Assembly: GCA_965659715.1 (NCBI GenBank)
Contig: CBFHXE010000015.1
Span: 1 to 44,022 of the forward strand
DNA length: 44,022 nucleotides
Direction: 5' to 3'
Origin: CABZJG01 sp965659715
GTDB taxonomy: Bacteria; Pseudomonadota; Alphaproteobacteria; Rhodobacterales; Rhodobacteraceae
Part shown: positions 24,921 through 32,580 of the stretch, piece by piece
Layout of the letters: each line of letters opens with the position of its first letter
How positions within the stretch are numbered: the stretch's first letter is position 1
Position numbers and translations under genes: made by a program
Notes under the pieces: generated by a model
What the model saw: the letters and a program-made list of their open reading frames with translations, nothing else
Told to the model about the DNA's origin: nothing
Databases searched by the model: none

Positions 24921-25454
24921 ATGCGAAAAACACTTAAGCTTATCACTGTGACGTGCGGGTTGGCTTTGGCTGCAACAGCCGGTCTTGCCCAAAGCACCAG
25001 CAATAACAAAGTGTCGGAAAAAACCGACTGGAGTGTTTTTGTCGACCAAAACCCAACCGAGTGCTGGAGTGTCTCGCAACCCAAAGAATCGGTGAATACC
25101 CGCAGTGGCCGCGTGGTGTCGGTGAAACGCGGCGATATTCTTTTATTTGTATTTTTCCGTCCGAGCGAAAAAGTCGACGGGCAGGTCACCTTTACCGGCG
25201 GCTATCCCTTTGCGCCCGACTCGCGGGTGAAGCTGGCGATCGATGGCAAAAGCTACGAATTGCCCGCCGTCCAAGGCGAATGGGCTTGGGCCGCTTCGCC
25301 CGAAGATGATGCCAAAATCATTGCAGCGATGAAACGCGGCGCCAAAGCGGTGCTGACCGCCCGTTCCGAGCGCGGCACCACCACCAAGGATACATTTTCG
25401 CTGACCGGTTTCACCGCTGCCTATGACGACAGCAAAAAACGCTGCAGCAACTAG
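24921..25454 (+). CDS. Invasion-associated locus B (IalB) family periplasmic protein
   Basis: The 177-residue protein has a signal peptide (MRKTLKLITVTCGLALAATAGLAQ) and the IalB domain: WSVFVDQNPTECWSVSQP, a central block with PSEKVDGQVTF, and the KDTFSLTGFTAAYDDSKKRC end. The name comes from Bartonella erythrocyte invasion, but the family is widespread in non-pathogenic alphaproteobacteria and its role there is unknown. GGAGG (24910-24914) supports the start. rlmN follows about 80 bases later, an arrangement I recall as common in the group. Confidence 0.85.
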   Translation: MRKTLKLITVTCGLALAATAGLAQSTSNNKVSEKTDWSVFVDQNPTECWSVSQPKESVNTRSGRVVSVKRGDILLFVFFRPSEKVDGQVTFTGGYPFAPDSRVKLAIDGKSYELPAVQGEWAWAASPEDDAKIIAAMKRGAKAVLTARSERGTTTKDTFSLTGFTAAYDDSKKRCSN

Positions 25455-25533
25455 GTGCTAAAACGCGGGCTTTGCCTCTGGTACGCGAATCCTCTATGCT
25501 CGCCGCTTGTAGTTGGCAAAAGTGAACCCTGAT

Positions 25534-26718
25534 ATGACCGCAACCGCCCCGATCACCCAAGATGTGATGACCCTGCCGCGCAAAGCGCCCGAGGGGCCGC
25601 TTAACCTTGTTGGCCTAACCCGCCCCGCGCTGAAAGCAGCGCTGATCGAGGCGGGCACGCCAGAAAAACAATCTAAGATGCGGGTGGGCCAGATCTGGCA
25701 GTGGATTTACGAAAAAGGTGTGCGTGATTTTGCGCAGATGACCAACCTTGCCAAACCTTATCGCGCGATCCTGGCGGAACATTTCCAAATTGCCGTGCCC
25801 GAAGTTGTCTCAAAACACATCTCGGCCGATGGCACCCGCAAATACCTTTTGCGCATTGCCGGCGGCCATGAGGTGGAAACAGTATATATCCCCGAAGTGG
25901 ATCGCGGCACGCTCTGCATCAGCTCGCAGGTGGGTTGCACATTGACCTGTTCATTCTGCCATACCGGCACGCAAAAGCTGGTGCGCAATCTGACCGCAGG
26001 CGAAATTATCGGTCAGGTTCTGGTCGCGCGCGATGATCTGGGCGAATGGCCGGGCGCGCCAGGCCGCAACAGCGATGCCCGTTTGCTTTCCAATATCGTG
26101 CTGATGGGCATGGGCGAGCCGCTCTACAACTTTGACAATGTGCGCGATGCGATGAAGATCGCGATGGACCCCGAGGGCATTTGCCTATCGCGCCGTCGCA
26201 TCACCCTGTCCACCTCTGGCGTTGTGCCGGAAATTGCCAAAACAGCGCAGGAAATCGGCTGTCTGCTGGCGGTGTCGTTTCATGCCACCACCGATGCAGT
26301 GCGTGATACATTGGTGCCTATCAATAAAAAGTGGAACATCGAAACGCTGTTGACCGAGCTGCGCGCCTATCCCAAACTTTCGAACTCCGAGCGCATCACG
26401 TTCGAGTATGTGATGCTGAAAGGTATCAACGACAGTGACGCCGATGCGCGCCGCCTGCTCAAGCTTATTCGCGGCATTCCGGCCAAGATTAACCTGATCC
26501 CGTTTAACGAATGGCCCGGCGCGCCTTATGAGCGGTCCGACTGGGACCGGATCGAAGCCTTTTCGGATATTATTTTCAACGCAGGCTATGCCAGCCCGAT
26601 CCGCAAACCGCGTGGCGAAGATATCATGGCCGCCTGCGGGCAGCTTAAATCCGCCACCGAACGCGCCCGTAAAAGCCGCAAGGCGATTGAGGCGGAAGCC
26701 GGTGTATCGGCTTCCTAG
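25534..26718 (+). CDS. rlmN: Dual-specificity RNA methyltransferase RlmN
   Basis: RlmN is a radical SAM enzyme that makes 2-methyladenosine at A2503 of 23S rRNA and A37 of some tRNAs. The 394 residues contain the cluster motif CTLTCSFC (C135, C139, C142) and the C-terminal methylated cysteine (about C368, in IMAACGQL). GMGEPLYNFDNV is another family landmark. The start is uncertain: TTG 25513 and GTG 25522 are also in frame, but ATG 25534 is preferred on codon and position. Confidence 0.94.
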   Translation: MTATAPITQDVMTLPRKAPEGPLNLVGLTRPALKAALIEAGTPEKQSKMRVGQIWQWIYEKGVRDFAQMTNLAKPYRAILAEHFQIAVPEVVSKHISADGTRKYLLRIAGGHEVETVYIPEVDRGTLCISSQVGCTLTCSFCHTGTQKLVRNLTAGEIIGQVLVARDDLGEWPGAPGRNSDARLLSNIVLMGMGEPLYNFDNVRDAMKIAMDPEGICLSRRRITLSTSGVVPEIAKTAQEIGCLLAVSFHATTDAVRDTLVPINKKWNIETLLTELRAYPKLSNSERITFEYVMLKGINDSDADARRLLKLIRGIPAKINLIPFNEWPGAPYERSDWDRIEAFSDIIFNAGYASPIRKPRGEDIMAACGQLKSATERARKSRKAIEAEAGVSAS

Positions 26719-26905
26719 ACAGGCGCGCTGCCCATCTTGGCTCGTTGGGCAAGGCTAGTTGCCAAATCAAAGCTGTCTTTTAGATCGGCCCCCTCGCCTA
26801 AACATACTGGTGAGCAATGCCCTTACGTTGCGTTATGCTTGTTTTTAAAAGGAAAATTAAAAACAGTTTGGGCCATAGTGATGGAAACACAGGAAGGAGC
26901 CTCGG

Positions 26906-27220
26906 ATGACACTTATCGTGAAATCGAAGATCAATATCACCAAGGGTTTTGATACTTGGCAAGCAATGGTCAAATCACAGGAACCAAAGCTAAATGAGCT
27001 TGGGATTAAGTTTCTCTTTGCCGGTACTGAAAAAGACAATCCCAATCAGCTGCACGCCATTATGATGTTTCCAAACATGGAAGCGCTTCAGGCCTTTGGC
27101 GGTGATGAAGAGCTAACAGAAATACGCAGGCAGGCAGGCGCAGTGATTGAAAGCGGTGTGATGACACCAATCTCAGGCGATTATTTCACTAACTATCCAG
27201 AAGCGCATATTAAGCACTAA
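26906..27220 (+). CDS. DUF3764-like small protein
   Basis: This 104-residue soluble protein starts MTLIVKSKINITKGFDTWQA and has the middle LFAGTEKDNPNQLHAIMMFPNMEALQAF. The end, TEIRRQAGAVIESGVMTPISG, parallels the protein at 1858, and the size and strand-helix pattern match the DUF3764-like dimeric alpha/beta barrel. GGAAGGAG (26892-26899) is a strong ribosome binding site. It ends opposite argG, with a large hairpin between the two stops. The surrounding bases are AT-rich. Confidence 0.65.
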   Translation: MTLIVKSKINITKGFDTWQAMVKSQEPKLNELGIKFLFAGTEKDNPNQLHAIMMFPNMEALQAFGGDEELTEIRRQAGAVIESGVMTPISGDYFTNYPEAHIKH

Positions 27221-27247
27221 GCCGGCCCAAAATCAAAACGTAGTGCT

Positions 27248-27294
27248 GCCCATCGGACTGCGCCTGTAGACTTCGGCGCAGTGCGAGGGATGGG
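27248..27294. terminator. Large hairpin between convergent genes
   Basis: ACTGCGCC (27257-27264) and GGCGCAGT (27275-27282) form a perfect 8-bp stem with a 10-base loop; outside it CCCATC (27249-27254) pairs with GATGGG (27289-27294). The whole structure lies between the stop at 27220 and the argG stop at 27301, where a bidirectional terminator is expected. No run of T follows on either side, so factor-independent termination is uncertain. Confidence 0.4.
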
Positions 27295-27300
27295 TGAGCT

Positions 27301-28524
27301 TTACCCCAGCCGACGGTTGCGCGCGGCCAGCAGTTTTAGGCGCAGCGCGTTCAGTTGAATAAAGCCCGCCGCATCGGTTTGATCATAGGCGCCGGCGTCA
27401 TCTTCAAAGGTCACATGCGCTTCGGAATAAAGGCTATGCTCGGACCAGCGGCCAACAGTGCGCGCCGCGCCTTTGTAAAGTTTGACCCGCACGGTGCCGG
27501 TGACGTGTTCTTGGGATGCGTCGATCAGCGCCTGCAGCATTTCGCGCTCGGGCGAGTACCAAAAGCCATTATAAATCAGCTCGGCATATTTCGGCATCAG
27601 TTCGTCTTTTAAATGCGCCGCGCCGCGATCAAGGGTGATCTGCTCGATGCCGCGATGCGCTTCTAGAAGAATAGTGCCGCCGGGGGTTTCATAGATGCCG
27701 CGCGATTTCATGCCGACAAAGCGCCCTTCCACCAGATCAAGCCGGCCAATGCCGTGTTTGCCGCCCAACTCGTTCAGGCGGGTCAGGATCGTCGCCGGCG
27801 ACATGGCTTCGCCATTGATCGACACCGCATCGCCGCGCTCAAAGCCGATCTCGATAAATTCGGCAGTATCCGGCGCCTCTTCTGGGCTGACGGTGCGCTG
27901 ATAGACATAATCGGGCGCTTCAACAGCGGGATCTTCCAGCACCTTGCCCTCGGATGAAGTGTGCAGCAGGTTGGCATCCACGCTAAAGGGTGCCTCGCCG
28001 CGTTTGTCTTTGGCGATCGGGATTTGGTTTTCTTCTGCAAAGGCGATCAGCTTGCTGCGGCTTGACAGATCCCATTCGCGCCATGGCGCGATGACCTTGA
28101 TGTCGGGGTTAAGCGCATAGGCGGCCAGCTCGAACCGCACTTGGTCATTGCCTTTTCCAGTGGCCCCATGCGCCACCGCATCGGCGCCAGTTTGCGCCGC
28201 AATTTCCACCAGCCGCTTTGAAATGAGCGGCCGCGCAATAGAGGTGCCCAGCAGATAAAGCCCTTCATAAAGTGCATTGGCGCGAAACATCGGAAAGACG
28301 AAATCGCGGACAAACTCTTCGCGAACATCCTCGATAAAGATATTCTCAGAGCTGATCCCCAGCAGCTCGGCCTTTTTGCGCGCCGGCTCAAGTTCTTCGC
28401 CCTGCCCCAGATCGGCGGTATAGGTCACCACTTCGCAGCCATACTCGGTCTGCAACCATTTTAGAATGATCGAGGTATCAAGACCGCCAGAATAGGCAAG
28501 AACAACTTTTTTCGGCGCAGACAT
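27301..28524 (-). CDS. argG: Argininosuccinate synthase
   Basis: ArgG joins citrulline and aspartate using ATP, the penultimate step of arginine synthesis. The 407-residue length is normal. The PP-loop AYSGGLDTSI is at about residues 9-18, and YTADLGQGEE, AHGATGKGNDQVRFE and MSVDANLLHTSSEG-like blocks follow. ATG 28524 was chosen because it gives the standard MSAPKKVVLAYSGGLD beginning; an upstream frame to 28629 is only an extension. Downstream is a hairpin shared with the convergent gene. Confidence 0.96.
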   Translation of the reverse strand: MSAPKKVVLAYSGGLDTSIILKWLQTEYGCEVVTYTADLGQGEELEPARKKAELLGISSENIFIEDVREEFVRDFVFPMFRANALYEGLYLLGTSIARPLISKRLVEIAAQTGADAVAHGATGKGNDQVRFELAAYALNPDIKVIAPWREWDLSSRSKLIAFAEENQIPIAKDKRGEAPFSVDANLLHTSSEGKVLEDPAVEAPDYVYQRTVSPEEAPDTAEFIEIGFERGDAVSINGEAMSPATILTRLNELGGKHGIGRLDLVEGRFVGMKSRGIYETPGGTILLEAHRGIEQITLDRGAAHLKDELMPKYAELIYNGFWYSPEREMLQALIDASQEHVTGTVRVKLYKGAARTVGRWSEHSLYSEAHVTFEDDAGAYDQTDAAGFIQLNALRLKLLAARNRRLG

Positions 28525-28681
28525 GGGGTTTCCTGTGACAGTGGATATGTGAAAGCTCGCAGGCGCGGATAACGGGTTTTGCAGCGCGGGGCAAGAGCAA
28601 TGGCAAACATGACTTGCACGGCGGGCCACGTTGGGGTTATTATTTCTGCAATTTTAAAGTGTATTTAAGAAAGTTATTTAT

Positions 28682-29440
28682 ATGCAGGCTTGGATGTTAC
28701 TTCGTCATTCCTTTGTGATGTTGTTTGGAAACTTTACCATCGCGCTGCGCTTGTCGGCAGTGCTGTTCGCGGTGCAAATCATTCAAATAGTTTATTTTGC
28801 TTACCCGATCTCAGACGGTGAAGCTGCTGACCTTGCATTAAACACACAATTTTGGCTTATCCTTTTTATTCAACTAATGGTATTTCTGATCACGAGCCTC
28901 TGGATCGCTGTGGCTTGGCACCGGTTTATATTACGTGAGGAAGTACCCACCAAACTGCTTCCTAAATTTCACGGTTGGCGCTTTTGGGCCTATTTTTGGC
29001 AGGGGTTACTATTGGGTACATTCGTGACTTTCCTTTCTGCTTTAATCCTTGTTTTGCTTCTATTTCAAAAGTTATCAGAAGGCGAATATGTTACGTTTGG
29101 CCCCCAGACCAAGCTTTTATTTTCTATAGCAAGTGCGATTGCTGGGCCGGTTTTTTACCGTTTCGCCACAATCCTACCTGCAGCGGCATTGGGTAAGCGG
29201 TTCACTTGGGGTGCAGCATGGCGGGCCACTAAAGGCACCACAGGCTCTTTGCTTTTAGTCTCATTGGTTCTCATTGGAGGCTTCAGAATGGCCGATTGGT
29301 TTGCGACCAAACTGATTTCGGATAATTTCTTTCTTCTCGTGCTCTGGGACATCCTTTTTCAATGGTTCGGTCTTATGATCAATGTCAGCATTCTCACCAC
29401 GCTTTACGGCCATTACGTGGAAAAACGGGCCTTGGTTTGA
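28682..29440 (+). CDS. Polytopic membrane protein, unknown
   Basis: The 252 residues contain about six hydrophobic segments (for example LRLSAVLFAVQIIQIVYFA, FWLILFIQLMVFLITSLWIA, FVTFLSALILVLLLF). Between segments there is a cytoplasmic-type stretch WHRFILREEVPTKLLPKFHGWRFW. I do not recognise a family; similar ilvA-adjacent proteins occur in roseobacters from memory. No catalytic motif is seen. The gene is AT-rich and the ribosome binding site is weak. It starts 157 bases from divergent argG. Confidence 0.6.
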   Translation: MQAWMLLRHSFVMLFGNFTIALRLSAVLFAVQIIQIVYFAYPISDGEAADLALNTQFWLILFIQLMVFLITSLWIAVAWHRFILREEVPTKLLPKFHGWRFWAYFWQGLLLGTFVTFLSALILVLLLFQKLSEGEYVTFGPQTKLLFSIASAIAGPVFYRFATILPAAALGKRFTWGAAWRATKGTTGSLLLVSLVLIGGFRMADWFATKLISDNFFLLVLWDILFQWFGLMINVSILTTLYGHYVEKRALV

Positions 29441-29486
29441 AAGCGCGGGGCTTGCCTTTAGCCTAGCTCTGCGGCACAGCTAGGGC

Positions 29487-30713
29487 ATGAATGATTTTGC
29501 CGCCCTTGCCCGCAGTGCCGAAGCCCAGATGCGCGATGTTTTTGCCGAAACACCACTGCAGAAAAACCACCACCTTTCGGCGCTTTATGACGCCGATATC
29601 TGGCTCAAGCGCGAAGACCTTGCGCCGGTGCGCTCTTATAAGCTGCGCGGTGCGTTCAACGCCATGCGCAAACGGGCTGAGCAGAAAAAATTCGTCTGCG
29701 CCAGCGCCGGCAACCATGCCCAGGGCGTGGCCTATATGTGCCGCCATTTCGGCGTAGAGGGCACTATTTTTATGCCGGTCACCACCCCGCAGCAGAAAAT
29801 TCAGAAAACCCAGATTTTTGGCGGCGATACCGTGGAAATTAAACTGATCGGCGACTATTTCGACGAATGCCTTTTAGCGGCGCAAGAGTTTTGCCGCCAA
29901 AGCGGCGCGCATTTCCTGTCGCCTTTTGATGATGCGGATGTGATTGAGGGCCAGGCCAGTGTCGCGGTGGAAATTGAACGTCAGCTGGGCGGCGTGCCGG
30001 ATCATATTGTGCTGCCGGTGGGCGGCGGTGGGCTTGCCACTGGGATGCTGGGTTATTTCGGCGATAGGTGCCGCGCTACTTTGGTTGAACCGATGGGCGG
30101 CGCCTGTCTGTGGGCCGCGCTTGAGGCCGGTCATCCAGTGGCGTTAGAGCGGGTGGATACCTTTGCCGATGGCGCCGCTGTGGGCCAGATCGGCGCGCTT
30201 ACATTTGCCCGTCTTAAAGAGGTTGGCCAAGAAAATCTGCTGCGCATCCCCGAAGACCGGATTTGCACCAGCATGGTTGAGATGCTCAACCTCGAAGGCA
30301 TTGTTCTTGAACCCGCAGGCGCGCTAGCAATCGATGCGCTGAAAGATCTGCGTGATGTTATTCGCGGCCGGCGTGTGGTTTGTGTGTCCTCGGGGGGAAA
30401 CTTTGATTTCGAACGCCTGCCCGAGGTCAAAGAACGCGCCCAGCGCTATTCAGGGGTCAAGAAATACCTCATCCTGCGGATGCCACAACGCCCCGGCGCA
30501 CTTAAAGAGTTTTTGAACTTTCTCGGCCCCGATGATGATATCACGCGGTTTGAGTATCTCAAAAAATCAGCGCGCAATTTCGGCTCGATCCTGATCGGGA
30601 TCGAAACCAAATCCCCCGAGCAATTTGAAGGGTTTTTCAAACGGCTGGATGCCGCCGGCTTTACCTATTCCGATATCACCAATGATGAAACGCTGGCGCA
30701 GTTCGTGATCTAG
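29487..30713 (+). CDS. ilvA: Threonine ammonia-lyase (threonine dehydratase)
   Basis: IlvA deaminates threonine to 2-oxobutyrate, the first step toward isoleucine. The 408 residues show the PLP site VRSYKLRGAFNAM (K52), SAGNHAQGVA and the PLP phosphate loop VGGGGLATG. A C-terminal ACT-like regulatory module starts about residue 330 (ILRMPQRPGALKEFL), suggesting isoleucine feedback. The start follows a GGG-containing segment. A catabolic TdcB-type role is less likely because of the C-terminal module. Confidence 0.9.
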   Translation: MNDFAALARSAEAQMRDVFAETPLQKNHHLSALYDADIWLKREDLAPVRSYKLRGAFNAMRKRAEQKKFVCASAGNHAQGVAYMCRHFGVEGTIFMPVTTPQQKIQKTQIFGGDTVEIKLIGDYFDECLLAAQEFCRQSGAHFLSPFDDADVIEGQASVAVEIERQLGGVPDHIVLPVGGGGLATGMLGYFGDRCRATLVEPMGGACLWAALEAGHPVALERVDTFADGAAVGQIGALTFARLKEVGQENLLRIPEDRICTSMVEMLNLEGIVLEPAGALAIDALKDLRDVIRGRRVVCVSSGGNFDFERLPEVKERAQRYSGVKKYLILRMPQRPGALKEFLNFLGPDDDITRFEYLKKSARNFGSILIGIETKSPEQFEGFFKRLDAAGFTYSDITNDETLAQFVI

Positions 30714-30855
30714 GATCAGGGACTTTAGGGTAGATGCACCAATGGCACGGTTGGCAGTCCGTTTAGGGCTCGAAGAAGGCCGCATAATCCACTTGAGTTT
30801 TTAAGAATGTCAATTGAGAGTGGGCAAAGAGCCGTTGCAAAAACCGAAGTGGGAT

Positions 30856-31527
30856 ATGAACAGATCTTCCATCCAAAGAATTTATGGAGAAGCAAAAAGC
30901 GCGCTGCAATTGGCTTGTGGCAAGAGCCCCGTTTTTGTTGATCTGTTGAATTTCTTGAATGCGCAGAATTTCTCTGTCGAAACCATTAACGAATTTACCG
31001 GCGATGTTCCTAAGCATGAAAATCTGCTTTGCTCTGCCATTTCCAAAATACAGGACACGCCATTATTCCCACTAAAATCCGCTTTGATGGCCGGCTACAA
31101 TCAATTGCAGTGGCGGGTTGATGAGGGCGGCTTTTACGCCAAAGGCGCTGACGTTGGTGATGGATACAGGCGTGGAAACTTGCACGCTCTGCTGGTTGGT
31201 CCAGAGGGCTGTCCCTTTGTGGCAAATGACTTTCTGCTTGGTTTCTTTCTCTTGTCGCCAAACACGCTTTACCGGGACCACAAACATTTGGCGCCTGAAC
31301 TATACGTTCCATTGACCGGCCCCAGCGGTTGGCGGTTTGACCAAGGCGCTTGGGAAGATCGCACTGCCGGCAGCGCCATTTACAATGCGCCTAATATCGT
31401 GCACGCCACGCGGGTCTACGAAACCCCGTTTCTTGCGCTCTTTGGCTGGTCGCAAGATATAGGATCAGCCTGCGAAGTTGTTTTTGCAGGCGACTGGGAA
31501 AATATCGAGGCCGCGCTTGCGCCTTAA
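30856..31527 (+). CDS. DMSP lyase family cupin (DddL/DddQ-like)
   Basis: The 223-residue protein carries the metal-binding cupin motif of DMSP lyases, H142-x-H144-x3-E148-x-Y150-x2-L-x-G, and a later His (NIVH183) with aromatic residues around it; the length fits DddL more than the shorter DddQ. DMSP lyases split dimethylsulfoniopropionate into dimethyl sulfide and acrylate. No acrylate-handling genes are nearby, and related cupins with other substrates exist, so the substrate is unproven. TTG 30814 and GTG 30820 are possible earlier starts; ATG 30856 was taken. Confidence 0.7.
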   Translation: MNRSSIQRIYGEAKSALQLACGKSPVFVDLLNFLNAQNFSVETINEFTGDVPKHENLLCSAISKIQDTPLFPLKSALMAGYNQLQWRVDEGGFYAKGADVGDGYRRGNLHALLVGPEGCPFVANDFLLGFFLLSPNTLYRDHKHLAPELYVPLTGPSGWRFDQGAWEDRTAGSAIYNAPNIVHATRVYETPFLALFGWSQDIGSACEVVFAGDWENIEAALAP

Positions 31528-31583
31528 ATTAGGTGCAATGGGGGATGCCTCCAAAATTCGCATTGCTGCTTGTCAAACCCATC

Positions 31584-31965
31584 CTATCCGTCTGGCCCCG
31601 GTTCATCTGGATCGCTTGAAAACAAGGCGATCTTGTTGCCTTGCGGGTCGCGCAGGTAGCTAACATAAAAATGCGGCCCATACGCATCGCGAAAGCCCGG
31701 CAGAGTGAAGATCAAGAACCTGCTTTTGATTTCGCGCCTCGAACGCAACCATAGCCCCGTTCCCGGCCGAGGCCGGCTGTCCATCAAAGGGGGGTTTAAC
31801 GTAGAAATCTGGCAGAACAGGCGACTGCCCTGATGGTACGGGCAGCGTATAGCTTAGTCCCTCGGGTCCCTCTGTCAGCCTGTATCCAAGAGCGGGTAGG
31901 AACGATGCGTAAAACCTTTTCGCACGCGCGATGTCGTCAGCCCCAACGGTCACATAGGCTATCAT
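31584..31965 (-). pseudogene. Broken glyoxalase/VOC-family protein
   Basis: The N-terminal part (MIAYVTVGADDIARAKRFYA..., from ATG 31965) and the C-terminal part (DAYGPHFYVSYLRDPQGNKI..., ending at 31584) are both good matches to one VOC-fold protein of about 130-140 residues, but lie in different frames. Frame changes around 31705 (between DLHSA and PGFRDAY), where about ten residues expected between the two halves are missing; a frameshifting deletion explains both facts. As written neither half can fold alone. VOC proteins are metal-dependent lyases, isomerases or dioxygenases. Confidence 0.7.
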
Positions 31966-32098
31966 TCCCTCTGTCCCTTTTCGGAAGTTTACATAGTGGC
32001 ATAACTTTACCACAATTTTGGCGCGCGAAAAAAGAAATTCGATCCATCGCCGCAACACGAGGCGCCGCATTTCTCCGGTTTTGATTTATAGTCCAACC

Positions 32099-32431
32099 CT
32101 AGGCTGCGAACCGCTTTGGTGATTGTTCCAAAAACACCGTGCGGGCGCTGTCGTAAACGGTGATAATCGCGCCAAGATCAACGCTGTTGCTGCGCCCTTG
32201 GGCGGCGGCGGTTTCGCCCGTTTGGCACAGATCGGCAAATTGCGCAAAGCCCAAGTTAAGCGCGCTGCCCTTTAAAAAATGCAAATGTGCTTCAAGATCG
32301 GACAGACCCTGACCATCGCGGAGCAGTTCAATTATGGCGTCCACCTCTTCTAAAAACAGCTCGATAATCTCGGCGAAATCATCAACGCCGACTTCTTCGC
32401 GTAGCTCGGCCACGCGGTCCCAATTTATCAT
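32099..32431 (-). CDS. Histidine phosphotransfer (Hpt) protein
   Basis: This 110-residue single-domain Hpt protein passes phosphate between a receiver and another receiver. The phosphorylated residue is His51 in HFLKGSALNLGF. GGAG lies nine bases before the start. It diverges from the REC-PP2C gene at 32581, and Hpt proteins often serve the response regulator beside them. No histidine kinase is in the window, so the input is encoded elsewhere. Confidence 0.88.
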   Translation of the reverse strand: MINWDRVAELREEVGVDDFAEIIELFLEEVDAIIELLRDGQGLSDLEAHLHFLKGSALNLGFAQFADLCQTGETAAAQGRSNSVDLGAIITVYDSARTVFLEQSPKRFAA

Positions 32432-32580
32432 CTACGTCTCCTACTCTTCCCCGCAAAAAGCCTGCGCTCCAAGAGTAAACAAATCCTTGACCGTTAAGAT
32501 TTTAGCAACTCAAATTTAACCTTTTAGAGGTTGTTAACCCTATGGCCCCAGTTTGAGTTTGGGTAAAAACAGGGGGTCAG

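Noticed and set aside
23753..25189. Long N-terminal extension of the asparaginase (478 residues)
   Set aside because: The extra part lies antisense to the ialB gene and has no family-like sequence; ATG 24751 gives the normal length with ReAV-like residue numbering.
26729..26751. 6-bp hairpin (TGCCCA/TGGGCA) after rlmN as a terminator
   Set aside because: The stem is short, the loop is 11 bases and no T run follows.
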